A model generated the notes under the pieces. The model was given only the letters and a program-made list of their open reading frames with translations, ran no database searches and was not told where the DNA came from. Shown one piece after another: positions 33,641 to 42,146 of a stretch of DNA of 64,000 nt. The stretch comes from RGIG4079 sp045531405 (lineage in GTDB: Bacteria; Bacteroidota; Bacteroidia; Bacteroidales; Muribaculaceae), in contig JAZSDX010000009.1 in the NCBI GenBank assembly GCA_045531405.1, positions 41,506 through 105,505 of the forward strand, in the 5' to 3' direction. Positions within the stretch are counted from its first letter, which is position 1. Each line of letters starts with the position of its first letter. The translations under genes were made by a program, and so were the position numbers.

Positions 33641-34420
33641 CTAAACGAGATTGTTGATTGATTTGTTGTTGATTCCTATGCCAAACAGAGCAAAGTCATA
33701 AAAAATTGGGTCCTCCGGACGCATTAAGCGAAGCACTTCGGTTAGCTCAATCGTTGATTTTTTATCATTTGCTTTGCGAGTGAGCAGACCTAAATCACGC
33801 GACACATTACCCACATGCACATCTAACGGTATAAATAATTGTGAGGGTTTGATAACATTCCACACGCCCATATCCACTATGCCATCATCACGCACTAACC
33901 ATCGCAAAGCCATGTTAATGCGTTTTAATGCCGTATTGTCAAGATTGCCGGGAAGACAGCGACTATCTTTTTCCCCATTGTTCGCTTCAATAAATACATT
34001 ACTCATTTCTTCAACTAATTTCCATGAGGGAAACTCCGATTTATCAATCGATGTCGCTTTGGCAAAATCGTGTAATGAGTTATATTTTGAGTATATAAGG
34101 TTGAGTCCACGAAGATAATATCGTAGATTACGAGCAAAGAATGTGCGATGAATATTCATGTCGGGTAATTCTTCATAGCCTTGTTCCATCACATAATTAT
34201 AGGGTTGGTTATCCATTAGAGCAAGCATTTTGTTGCAGTTATTGCATATCATCTTGCGATTGCCCCAAGCGATAGTGGCCGACAATAGTGCAGCAATCTC
34301 GATATCTTGCAAACGCTCAAAACGACGAGGAAACTGCACCGGATCATCAGCAATAAAATCCACATGATTAATCCTCTTCGCCTCTTCATCAAGCAACTCT
34401 TTTATTTCAATCCAACTCAT
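33641..34420 (-). CDS. TIGR02757/DUF2400 family protein
   Basis: The protein has 259 residues. Family features are FIADDPVQFPRRF near the N-terminus, IAALLSATIAWGNRKMI, the central HRTFFARNLRYYLRGLN and NMALRWLVRDDGIVDMGVW, then IPLDVHVGNVSRDLGLL toward the C-terminus. The helical pattern and the PLDVHV stretch recall HhH-GPD DNA glycosylases, but no function is established. It is the first gene of the leftward run to the M16 gene. Confidence 0.85.
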   Translation of the reverse strand: MSWIEIKELLDEEAKRINHVDFIADDPVQFPRRFERLQDIEIAALLSATIAWGNRKMICNNCNKMLALMDNQPYNYVMEQGYEELPDMNIHRTFFARNLRYYLRGLNLIYSKYNSLHDFAKATSIDKSEFPSWKLVEEMSNVFIEANNGEKDSRCLPGNLDNTALKRINMALRWLVRDDGIVDMGVWNVIKPSQLFIPLDVHVGNVSRDLGLLTRKANDKKSTIELTEVLRLMRPEDPIFYDFALFGIGINNKSINNLV

Positions 34421-34537
34421 ACTATCTTAATATCAATAAATTCCATACTTTGCACTTCGCATTAATGAAGTTCCGCATTAAAGAATCGTCATTCCTAATG
34501 TTTCTCTTGTCAGAAAGATTATCTTCCTATCTGAGAC

Positions 34538-34572
34538 AAAAAAAGAGTGTATCACCGATACACTCTTTTTTG
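34538..34572. terminator. Terminator between tRNA-His and the TIGR02757 gene
   Basis: AAAAAAAGAGTGTATC (34538-34553) pairs with GATACACTCTTTTTTG (34557-34572) around a 3-nt loop. Its A and T runs suit termination of the leftward tRNA-His transcript. Confidence 0.8.
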
Positions 34573-34575
34573 TAG

Positions 34576-34650
<75 letters not shown>

Positions 34651-34667
34651 ATGTTTTTTCAACGGTG

Positions 34668-34699
34668 CAAAGTTACAACTATTTTTTTAATCTCGCAAC
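34668..34699 (-). promoter_or_regulatory. Predicted tRNA-His promoter
   Basis: On the minus strand GTTG (34696-34699), a 20-nt spacer and TAACTTTG (34668-34675) precede the tRNA by 17 nt. Confidence 0.7.
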
Positions 34700-34802
34700 A
34701 CTTCCCCTCGAAATTTCAAAAAATCTTCTCAAATTCCAAATTACAGCAACATCTTGATTTTTATTGACCGTATATTGGTTGAATTATAACAATAACATAA
34801 GA

Positions 34803-34865
34803 AGCTTTCCTCTTGAAAATTACAGAGTAATTAAGGGGAACGAGGTGCTTGCTCAGGTGGGGTAA
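34803..34865 (+). pseudogene. Possible C-terminal remnant of a lost gene
   Basis: A short open stretch ends in a stop at 34863-34865 and reads SFPLENYRVIKGNEVLAQVG. It is richer in G+C than the surrounding intergenic DNA and looks like a protein C-terminus, but no start or body remains. The same bases could instead be part of a structured RNA. I do not recognise the family. The rest of 34700-34995 is AT-rich with no gene. Confidence 0.25.
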
Positions 34866-34995
34866 AGATGAGCTAATCAAAAACCTGTTCTTATGTACTT
34901 CTGTTTTAATAAAAAAATAGCAAAAATATCATTCTGCCCATTCTGTCATTTTGTCTAAAAATCCCCATTTTACCAATTAAAATTTGTAAATATTT

Positions 34996-35013
34996 TCTCT
35001 TAATAAGAGAGTG
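34996..35013 (+). repeat. Left 18-bp inverted repeat (IR-L) of a candidate invertible segment
   Basis: This is the exact reverse complement of 35159-35176 (CACTCTCTTATTAAGAGA). Each copy contains the internal palindrome TCTCTTA-A-TAAGAGA. Identity stops at the repeat edges on both sides. Confidence 0.8.
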
Positions 35014-35158
35014 ATATATATTACAAAATTAGTGAAAATCAGTGGGATATTGCACGGCTTTTAGTTAATTTTTGCAATGAAATAGTGCAAACTTGTTGCA
35101 AAAAAGTGACACCAAACTTTCCAACTTGCTATATATCAGAATTATGTAAACATAGCAA

Positions 35159-35176
35159 CACTCTCTTATTAAGAGA
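35159..35176 (-). repeat. Right 18-bp inverted repeat (IR-R) of a candidate invertible segment
   Basis: CACTCTCTTATTAAGAGA here is the exact reverse complement of 34996-35013. Sixty nucleotides separate it from the downstream ATG. Confidence 0.8.
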
Positions 35177-35236
35177 TAAACAGTTATGATAAGCATAAAA
35201 CATTGATAATTAATACAATCAATAAATAATCTCATT

Positions 35237-37087
35237 ATGAAAAAATTAACAAATCATTTTCGAGCACTCATTGCGATAGCGATAATGCTCAGCGTGGCAA
35301 TGCCCACTATTGCCCATGACTTTGAAGTCGATGGCATTTATTACAATTACCTTGATGAATCAGACAAAACTGTAGAAGTTACTTATCGGGGAAGTTCGTA
35401 TGACAGTTATACTAACGAATACTCCAGCTCAGTAACAATCCCCTCTTCGGTAACTTATAGTGGCACAACTTATTCCGTAGCCGCAATTGACTTCGGAGCA
35501 TTCGTAGAATGCTCCGGTTTGACTTCGATAACTATCCCTAATTCTGTAACTGAGATTGGAATCTATGCGTTCAAGTATTGCAGTGGCTTGACCTCGGTAA
35601 CTATCCCCAATTCCGTTACTTCGATTGGCATAGAAGCGTTCAAAGGTTGTACAGGCTTGACCTCAGTTACTATCCCTAATTCCGTAACATCGATTGACTA
35701 TGGGGCGTTCGATTTTTGTTCCAGTTTGACATCGGTAACTATCCCAAATTCTGTAATATTGATTGGAGATTGGGCATTCGCACATTGCTACGGCTTGACC
35801 TCAGTAACTATTCCCAATTCTGTAACTTCGATTGGCTCATCTGCGTTCTGTGATTGCCATCAGCTTGAATCAGTAACTATCCCCAATTCTGTAACTTCGA
35901 TTGGCTCATTTGCGTTCTATAAATGCAGCGGCTTGACCTCGGTAACTATCCCCAATTCAGTAACATCGATTGGCAACTATGCGTTCGAGTATTGCTACGA
36001 CTTGACCGAGGTTACAATAGGCAATTCCGTAACCTCGATTGGCGACAGTGCGTTCGGGTATTGCTACGGCTTGACCGAGGTTACAATCCCTAATTCCGTA
36101 ACCTCTATTGGCAACGGAGCGTTCTCTCGTTGCTCCGGCTTAAACTCGGTGACCATCCCCAATTCCGTAACCTCGATTGGCTCCGCTGCGTTCCAAAATT
36201 GCACCGGCTTGACCTCGGTGACCCTCGGCAATTCCGTAACCTCGATTGGCGAGGATGCGTTCGATGATTGCTACGATTTAGAAACTATTGTATCATTAAA
36301 TTCCACTCCTCCTTGTGTAAGTAGCGATTCGTTTTATTCTTATAATTATTCAAATGCAACCTTATATGTTCCAAAAGATAGTTTTGCAAAATATTTTGTT
36401 GATGATGTGTGGGGACTATTCTCAAACATCAACAAGATTGAAACATTAGCGTCTTCAATTAAGCTAAACAACTCATCTATTGAATTGGTTAAAGGGGCAA
36501 CTACGACACTATCTGCAACAATTAGCCCATCAAATGCCACAATAAAAGATATTGTATGGAAAAGTAATAATCCACAAGTTGCAACAGTAAATCAAAGGGG
36601 TAAAGTTACAGCATTATCGGTCGGAACAGCAACCATTACAGCAACAGCCAATGATGGTAGTGATATATCTGCATCGTGCAATGTTGTAGTTAATAATACA
36701 AAAATAACACTTTCACAAACAGAAGTTAGTATCCCAGTAAATGATATTATGACACTAACATATACACCATCACTTGTTTCGGTTGAATGGTCAACAAGCA
36801 ATGCTAATGTTGCTTATATTAAGAATAACTCAGATGGCTCAGTTACGGTTGTTGGTATGGCTGATGGAGAGGCTATAGTTACAGCCAAGGCAACCGATGG
36901 TTCGGGTGCTTCAGCTTCATGTAAAGTAATTGTAGGCATTGGTGGCATTGAGGGTGTAGAAGCCGGCAATAACAATATTGAAATCGCTCGCTACGACATT
37001 CATGGGCGTAAACTCGCTGAACCAACAAAGGGTATCAATATCATCAAAATGAGCGATGGCTCGACTCGCAAAGAGTTTGTTAAATAA
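35237..37087 (+). CDS. BspA-like leucine-rich-repeat surface protein with Ig-like domains
   Basis: The precursor has 616 residues. A signal peptide (about 1-27, ending PTIAHD) is followed by an irregular first unit, then eleven 23-residue BspA-type LRRs (97-349, consensus SVTIPNSVTSIGxxAFxxC). Two BIG2-like Ig domains follow (about 410-490 and 492-570), with the typical ATVNQRGKVTALSVGTATITA. The C-terminus (ARYDIHGRKLAEPTKGINIIKMSDG, with KEFVK at the end) resembles a type IX secretion sorting domain. BspA proteins bind fibronectin, fibrinogen or mucins in oral species; the ligand here is unknown. It lies between a candidate invertible segment and a tyrosine recombinase. Confidence 0.9.
   Translation: MKKLTNHFRALIAIAIMLSVAMPTIAHDFEVDGIYYNYLDESDKTVEVTYRGSSYDSYTNEYSSSVTIPSSVTYSGTTYSVAAIDFGAFVECSGLTSITIPNSVTEIGIYAFKYCSGLTSVTIPNSVTSIGIEAFKGCTGLTSVTIPNSVTSIDYGAFDFCSSLTSVTIPNSVILIGDWAFAHCYGLTSVTIPNSVTSIGSSAFCDCHQLESVTIPNSVTSIGSFAFYKCSGLTSVTIPNSVTSIGNYAFEYCYDLTEVTIGNSVTSIGDSAFGYCYGLTEVTIPNSVTSIGNGAFSRCSGLNSVTIPNSVTSIGSAAFQNCTGLTSVTLGNSVTSIGEDAFDDCYDLETIVSLNSTPPCVSSDSFYSYNYSNATLYVPKDSFAKYFVDDVWGLFSNINKIETLASSIKLNNSSIELVKGATTTLSATISPSNATIKDIVWKSNNPQVATVNQRGKVTALSVGTATITATANDGSDISASCNVVVNNTKITLSQTEVSIPVNDIMTLTYTPSLVSVEWSTSNANVAYIKNNSDGSVTVVGMADGEAIVTAKATDGSGASASCKVIVGIGGIEGVEAGNNNIEIARYDIHGRKLAEPTKGINIIKMSDGSTRKEFVK
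35525..36283 (+). repeat. Eleven 69-bp tandem repeats encoding LRR units
   Basis: Each unit encodes 23 residues and is highly similar at DNA level (recurring ACTATCCCCAATTCCGTAAC). The unit length is a multiple of three, so copy-number change by recombination or slippage would keep the frame and alter the length of the surface solenoid. Confidence 0.85.
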
Positions 37088-37126
37088 AAAGATTAGCATT
37101 AATCATTAGAATTTTCTTTGTTCACA

Positions 37127-37156
37127 GGTCGTGGTGAAATGCCACGACCTTTTTTC
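37127..37156 (+). terminator. Terminator of the BspA-like gene
   Basis: GGTCGTGG (37128-37135) pairs with CCACGACC (37143-37150) around a 7-nt loop and is followed by six T residues. The recombinase therefore has its own transcript. Confidence 0.9.
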
Positions 37157-37315
37157 TATTCTCTAAAAATCTACTCTGTGAATTAGTTGTCATTGTAGTC
37201 TCATTTGACATAGAAGACATAAAACAATGATTAAAAAAGAAAGAGTAATAACTTTTGATTTTTAAGTATAATTCATTTTTTGTCATTATCGCAGTTTTAC
37301 CCTTTTTTTGCATTG

Positions 37316-37323
37316 TAACTTTG
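37316..37323 (+). promoter_or_regulatory. Predicted -7 box of the tyrosine recombinase gene
   Basis: TAACTTTG lies 57 nt upstream of the ATG at 37380. No well-spaced TTTG is visible at -33. The preceding 37157-37315 is AT-rich and without other recognised features. Confidence 0.5.
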
Positions 37324-37379
37324 CATCATGTTTGCAAACAACACTAATTTTATACTTTAACAATTAATGTAACTCAATT

Positions 37380-38633
37380 ATGAAAATTAAAACAATATTT
37401 TATCCTGGCGACACGCCCAACGAGCCGGGACGCTTAGTTTATCGTTTATCAAATCGTCAAGGCGATACTGCTCACATCAACACTTCTCACTATATCTATC
37501 CAAATGAGTGGAATCACTATCGCAACACCATTCGAATGCCTCGTAAATCTTCTCCTCGCAAAAACGAATTAAAAGCGATTGAAAACGAAATAAAATGCGA
37601 TATTATGCAAATACAAGATATTTATCGCGATTATTGCGAGTCGGGTCAACACTTTCGTTTGGTTAGGGTCGCAAATTCATTTTATCGCCAACGTCGTTCT
37701 ATCTCGTTCTTTGACTTTATTTACGATACTATCGACCACCTAACGGTTATTAATCGTCATGGCACAGCACAAAACTATGCATCTGCCCTAAAAAGTTTTA
37801 TGAAATTTCGTGAAAATAAAGATGTTGAATTATCTGCAATTGACTCTGACCTTATACAATGCTATGAAGCCTATCTCATTGATCGTGGAATATCACCCAA
37901 TACCATTTCATTCTATATGCGCAATCTCAGAGCAATTTACAATCGTGCTGTAGAGAAAGAACTTGTATCGCAAACCAATCCATTTCGTTATGTATATACC
38001 GGTATAGCAAAGACTATTAAACGTGCATTACCCCTTAAAGCCTTGCAACGCATCAAATCGCTTAATCTTGAGAAAAAGCCTGCACTTGAGTTGGCTCGTG
38101 ATATGTTCCTATTCTCATTTTATACTCGGGGCATGTCATTTATTGATATGGCTCATCTTACTGCTGATAATATTAAATATAATACACTCACATATAGGCG
38201 TCATAAAACAGGACAGCAACTCCAAATAAGGTGGGAGCGATGTATGCAAGAAATTGTAGATAAATATAAGTATTGTTCTCATGGTTCTTTTCTATTGCCT
38301 ATCTGTAAATCACGCGACGAACCACATGCAAGCTATAAAAGTGTTATGGCTCGTGTAAATAATAACCTCAAACATGTTGCTCAGCTCGCCGGTATAGATG
38401 AGCCGCTCACAATGTATGTGGCACGGCATTCATGGGCAAGTGTGGCACGTGATCAACAAATTCCAATATCCATTATCAGTCAAGGAATGGGGCATGACTC
38501 CGAGCAAACAACACAAATCTACCTATCCTCAATCAGTAACACAATAGTTGATAAAGCCAATAGTCGCATAATCTCAAAACTCAATTCAACGACAATCAAC
38601 TCAAGCAATCCTCTCAGATTGCCTATCAGCTAA
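37380..38633 (+). CDS. Tyrosine site-specific recombinase (Bacteroides Tsr/integrase type)
   Basis: The protein has 417 residues. An arm-binding-like N-terminal region (1-110) and a SAM-like core-binding domain (about 115-215) precede the catalytic domain (about 225-400). Visible catalytic residues are the Arg in FYTRGMSFID, the Lys in RRHKTGQ, the Arg-His in YVARHSWAS, the His in GMGHDSEQTT and the nucleophile Tyr in TQIYLSSI. All appear intact. No excisionase, transfer or phage gene is nearby, so it is a solitary recombinase rather than part of a visible integrated element. Similar solitary enzymes flip adjacent invertible promoters in Bacteroides, and the inverted repeats upstream of the neighbouring gene are obvious candidate targets. 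Confidence 0.92.
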   Translation: MKIKTIFYPGDTPNEPGRLVYRLSNRQGDTAHINTSHYIYPNEWNHYRNTIRMPRKSSPRKNELKAIENEIKCDIMQIQDIYRDYCESGQHFRLVRVANSFYRQRRSISFFDFIYDTIDHLTVINRHGTAQNYASALKSFMKFRENKDVELSAIDSDLIQCYEAYLIDRGISPNTISFYMRNLRAIYNRAVEKELVSQTNPFRYVYTGIAKTIKRALPLKALQRIKSLNLEKKPALELARDMFLFSFYTRGMSFIDMAHLTADNIKYNTLTYRRHKTGQQLQIRWERCMQEIVDKYKYCSHGSFLLPICKSRDEPHASYKSVMARVNNNLKHVAQLAGIDEPLTMYVARHSWASVARDQQIPISIISQGMGHDSEQTTQIYLSSISNTIVDKANSRIISKLNSTTINSSNPLRLPIS

Positions 38634-38725
38634 CATTGTTTTAGTCGCCTTAGAAGCCTTGTAATTTTAGATGACCTATTATTCCTATCTCTCTTATATC
38701 TCCTATCACATCTTCACAAAGAAAA

Positions 38726-38751
38726 AGAGTTGCCATTTCGATGACAACTCT
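38726..38751 (-). terminator. Terminator of the capA-ended operon
   Basis: AGAGTTG (38726-38732) pairs with CAACTCT (38745-38751), with an inner CAT/ATG pairing and a TTCG loop. On the minus strand TTTTTC follows. It ends the leftward pan-ffh-folD-capA run. Confidence 0.75.
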
Positions 38752-38781
38752 AATATATGAGTTTGGAAAAATCGTTAGCTC

Positions 38782-39864
38782 TTATTTTGCTCGGATAGGG
38801 GATTTGTCGCGAGGCACGTCGATATTTTGTTTGTTGAAAATCTTTTCGGCATTGTTTACAAACACGTCGCAATTGCTTTTAAGAGGTCCTGAGGTGTAAT
38901 CTTCAACAGGGATTATGCGAAAGTTTTTATTCCCACCACCGGGTTGAAGAGTAAATACAAGGCGATATGATGCACTATCGACAACTGGGTTGCCATTCGC
39001 GTCACGAGTAAGCTTCACTTTTACCAAAGCTCCACCACGGGTGTTTTGGGTGGTCATATTTGAGATGAGGTTGCCAAGAGAGTAAACTAAGAATACTTTC
39101 TTGTTGTGAGCCTTGCTCCAACGCATTTCCATCGGTTGAATAACATGAGGGTGTCCACCAATGATTAGATCAACACCTTGCTCGGTGAGGAAATTGGCTA
39201 AATCTTTTTGTTGGGCATTTGGTAGTAATACATATTCCACACCCCAGTGCATACATACACAAATAACCTCGGCACCATTTGCACGAGCTTCGGCAATATC
39301 TTTTTTGATTTTTGTCTTGTCAATATAGTCAACAACTACATCATTTTGCACAGTTATGCCATTTGTTCCGTAGGTGTAATTGAGAAAAGCAATTTTGAAT
39401 CCATTAATATCTTTTATGAAAGGCAAAGCCTTTTCTCTATCAGCTTTATTGCGATATGTCCCCACATGATCAAGCCCTTGTTGATCAAGAATATCAAGTG
39501 TGCGTTTCACACCTTTGTCGCGTTTATCAAGTGCATGGTTATTGGCAGTGAGCATTAAGTCAAAACCGACTTTTTGTAATGCATTAGAATAACTATCCGG
39601 AGCCCCAAACATAGGATACCCCGAGTAGGGGGTGCCACCTATAGGGGTCTCCAAATTAACAACTGCGTAATCGGCTTCTTGCACGTATGGAGCAATAGAG
39701 GCAAAACATTCATCAAAAGAATAAGTGCCATCGGCTTGTTTTGCGGCTTCAAGTTGAGCTTTATGTTGCATTGCATCACCGGCAAATACCAATTCCACAC
39801 TATCTTGCTCCCCAAAAAGGAGCGATGATAGTGATATGAAAAGTGATACAAATAATGAAGTCAT
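38782..39864 (-). CDS. CapA-family (PGA_cap) metallophosphatase-like protein
   Basis: The precursor has 360 residues with an N-terminal signal segment (MTSLFVSLFISLSSLLFG). The PGA_cap domain begins VELVFAGDAMQH, with NLETPIGG, LMLTANNHALDKRDKG (metal-binding NNH), VCVCMHWGVEY and IIGGHPHVIQP further on. These are the conserved sites of the calcineurin-like CapA fold. It was named for poly-gamma-glutamate capsule synthesis in Bacillus, but no capB, capC or other partner is present, so the substrate is unknown. It lies 7 nt after folD. Confidence 0.9.
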   Translation of the reverse strand: MTSLFVSLFISLSSLLFGEQDSVELVFAGDAMQHKAQLEAAKQADGTYSFDECFASIAPYVQEADYAVVNLETPIGGTPYSGYPMFGAPDSYSNALQKVGFDLMLTANNHALDKRDKGVKRTLDILDQQGLDHVGTYRNKADREKALPFIKDINGFKIAFLNYTYGTNGITVQNDVVVDYIDKTKIKKDIAEARANGAEVICVCMHWGVEYVLLPNAQQKDLANFLTEQGVDLIIGGHPHVIQPMEMRWSKAHNKKVFLVYSLGNLISNMTTQNTRGGALVKVKLTRDANGNPVVDSASYRLVFTLQPGGGNKNFRIIPVEDYTSGPLKSNCDVFVNNAEKIFNKQNIDVPRDKSPIRAK

Positions 39865-39871
39865 AAAGTTA

Positions 39872-40750
39872 TTAATAAATCACATGTTGACCTGCTAATA
39901 AGGTGTTTTTCATTAATGACACAATAGTCATTGGACCAACGCCTCCGGGAACAGGAGTTATATAAGAACATTTAGATGCAACATTTTCAAAATCAACATC
40001 ACCACTAAGACGGAAGCCACTTTTGCGAGTAGCATCTGGAACTCGAGTAGTACCAACGTCGATAATAATAGCTCCAGGTTTAACCATGTCTTCCGTTACG
40101 AAACCTGGAGAACCAAGTGCGGCTATAATAATATCGGCTTTAGCACAAATTTCTTTGAGATTTTTTGTCGCACTATGACATACTGTTACGGTTGCATCGC
40201 CAGGGTAGCCTTTCTGCATCATCAATGTTGCAACCGGTTTTCCAACAATGTTACTGCGACCCAATACTACACAATTAGCGCCTTTTGTGGGGATATTATA
40301 ACGTGCGAGTAGCTCGATAATACCAGCTGGGGTAGCTGAAAGGAAGCATGGGAGACCTATTGACATACGTCCTACGTTGATGGGATGAAAACCGTCAACA
40401 TCTTTTCGATAATCGATAGCTTCAATGATTTTTTGCTCTGAGATGTGTTTGGGCAATGGTAATTGCACAATGAATCCATCTACATCGGCATTGCTGTTAA
40501 GCTCATCGATTGTTTCAAGAAGTTTTTCTTCAGTAACATCATCTTCAAAGCGAATGAGAGTTGATGTAAAACCACATTGTTCGCAGGCTTTCACTTTATG
40601 AGCTACGTATGTTTCGCTTCCACCATCATGCCCTACAAGAACAGCAGCAAGGTGTGGGCGTTTTTTGCCTTCAGCAACCATTTTTTCTACTTCGATTGCA
40701 ATTTCTTTTTTTATATCGTCGGCAATTTTTTTGCCATCAATGAGTTCCAT
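39872..40750 (-). CDS. folD: Bifunctional methylenetetrahydrofolate dehydrogenase/cyclohydrolase
   Basis: The protein has 292 residues. It interconverts 5,10-methylene- and 10-formyl-tetrahydrofolate with NADP. Motifs are YVAHKVKACEQCGF (catalytic Lys), GFIVQLPLPKHI, KDVDGFHPINVGRM, the nucleotide-binding VVLGRSNIVGKPVA and the C-terminal TPVPGGVGPMTI. The length is normal. It lies 27 nt after ffh on the same strand. Confidence 0.97.
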   Translation of the reverse strand: MELIDGKKIADDIKKEIAIEVEKMVAEGKKRPHLAAVLVGHDGGSETYVAHKVKACEQCGFTSTLIRFEDDVTEEKLLETIDELNSNADVDGFIVQLPLPKHISEQKIIEAIDYRKDVDGFHPINVGRMSIGLPCFLSATPAGIIELLARYNIPTKGANCVVLGRSNIVGKPVATLMMQKGYPGDATVTVCHSATKNLKEICAKADIIIAALGSPGFVTEDMVKPGAIIIDVGTTRVPDATRKSGFRLSGDVDFENVASKCSYITPVPGGVGPMTIVSLMKNTLLAGQHVIY

Positions 40751-40777
40751 GTTTAATTGATATTATGTTATAGTTAA

Positions 40778-42118
40778 TTATCTTCTACGCATTTGTCGCA
40801 TTTGTCGCATCATCTTCATTGGATTATTCTTCATGGTAGTTGCTGCTTTCATCATTTTGCGAGTGTCTTCGAATTGTTTGAGCAGGCGATTTACGTCTTG
40901 AAGAGTTGTTCCCGATCCTTTGGCAATGCGTTGACGTCGGCTACCATTAATGATTTCGGGGTTTTCGCGTTCTTTTTCAGTCATTGAATGGATAATTGCT
41001 TCAATGCCCTTGAATGCATCATCGTCAATATCAACATCTTTAATTGCTTTACCCAATCCGGGAATCATTGATGCCAAATCTTTGAGATTACCCATCTTCT
41101 TGATTTGTTGGATTTGATTCAAGAAGTCGTTGAAATTGAATTGGTTTTTAGCAATTTTGCGTTGAAGTTCACGAGCTTCTTTTTCGTCATATTGTTGTTG
41201 TGCTTTTTCAACAAGTGAAACGATGTCGCCCATGCCGAGAATACGGTCGGCCATACGTGATGGGTGGAATTGGTCGAGAGCATCAAGCTTCTCACCTGTA
41301 CCAACAAATTTTATTGGTTTAGTAACGACGGTGCGAATAGAAAGTGCAGCACCACCACGAGTGTCACCATCAAGTTTGGTCAATACAACACCGTCAAAAT
41401 CAAGACGATCGTTAAATTCTTTTGCAGTGTTTACTGCATCTTGACCGGTCATTGAATCGACAACAAACAATGTTTCTTGAGGATTGATAGCTTTTTTGAT
41501 AGCCTCGATTTCGTCCATCATTTGCTCGTCAACAGCGAGACGACCGGCAGTATCGACAATTACTAAATCGAGATGATTGGCTTTAGCATATTGAATCGCA
41601 TTTTTAGCGATTTCAACGGGGTTATTGTTCCCTTCTTCGGTATATACAGGAACTTCGATTTGAGAAGCAAGAACCTTTAATTGCTCGATTGCAGCAGGTC
41701 GATATACGTCGCAAGCTACAAGCAAAGGACGTTTGCCTTTTTCGCTTTTGAGTTTGCGAGCGAGTTTTCCTGAGAAAGTTGTTTTACCCGAACCTTGAAG
41801 CCCTGACATCAAAATCACAGTAGGGTTGCCTGAAAGATTTACTTGCGCAGTGTCGCCACCCATCAATTGAGTAAGCTCATCATGCACGATTTTTACCATC
41901 AATTCACTTGGCTTGATGGCATTTATTACGTTTTGACCAAGTGCTTTAGCCTTTACGGTATCGGTAAATTGTTTTGCAACTTTATAGTTAACGTCGGCAT
42001 CGAGAAGGGCACGACGCACATCTTTAAGTGTTTCGGCAACATTGATTTCGGTAATCTTGCCTTGACCTTTCAGTAACTTAAAACTTCTCTCAAGTTTCTC
42101 ACTAAGATTTTCAAACAT
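40778..42118 (-). CDS. ffh: Signal recognition particle GTPase
   Basis: The protein has 446 residues. The N domain is 1-90. The G domain follows with GLQGSGKTTFSGKLA (P-loop), DVYRPAAIEQL, VDTAGRLAVDEQM and VLTKLDGDTRGGAAL. The methionine-rich M domain is about 300-446 and ends in a basic Met/Arg tail (MKMMRQMRQMRRR) that would bind 4.5S RNA and signal sequences. It sits in a leftward run after panD. No SRP RNA gene is seen in the window. Confidence 0.97.
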   Translation of the reverse strand: MFENLSEKLERSFKLLKGQGKITEINVAETLKDVRRALLDADVNYKVAKQFTDTVKAKALGQNVINAIKPSELMVKIVHDELTQLMGGDTAQVNLSGNPTVILMSGLQGSGKTTFSGKLARKLKSEKGKRPLLVACDVYRPAAIEQLKVLASQIEVPVYTEEGNNNPVEIAKNAIQYAKANHLDLVIVDTAGRLAVDEQMMDEIEAIKKAINPQETLFVVDSMTGQDAVNTAKEFNDRLDFDGVVLTKLDGDTRGGAALSIRTVVTKPIKFVGTGEKLDALDQFHPSRMADRILGMGDIVSLVEKAQQQYDEKEARELQRKIAKNQFNFNDFLNQIQQIKKMGNLKDLASMIPGLGKAIKDVDIDDDAFKGIEAIIHSMTEKERENPEIINGSRRQRIAKGSGTTLQDVNRLLKQFEDTRKMMKAATTMKNNPMKMMRQMRQMRRR

Positions 42119-42146
42119 ATATTTATTCTTTTGTTATTATCTATGA

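Larger units (their letters stand above)
34996..35176. promoter_or_regulatory. Candidate invertible promoter segment upstream of the BspA-like gene
   Basis: Two 18-bp inverted repeats enclose 145 bp that end 60 nt before the surface-protein ATG. Inside, a consensus -7 box TAATTTTG lies on the minus strand (35024-35031) pointing away from the gene; inversion would place it at 35141-35148 facing the gene. I see no strong rightward promoter in the present orientation or between IR-R and the ATG. A -33 match is weak. Three TGCAA motifs occur at 35073-35077, 35086-35090 and 35097-35101. Repeat length and segment size resemble the Bacteroides invertible promoters. Paired operator sites are the alternative. 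Confidence 0.45.

Noticed and set aside
35525..36283. Regular repeats as a CRISPR array
   Set aside because: The units are 69-bp in-frame LRR codons with no spacers and no cas genes nearby.
38689..38697. CTCTCTTAT after the recombinase as a third copy of the inverted repeat
   Set aside because: Only 9 bases match and the palindromic half is missing; in AT-rich DNA this is likely chance.
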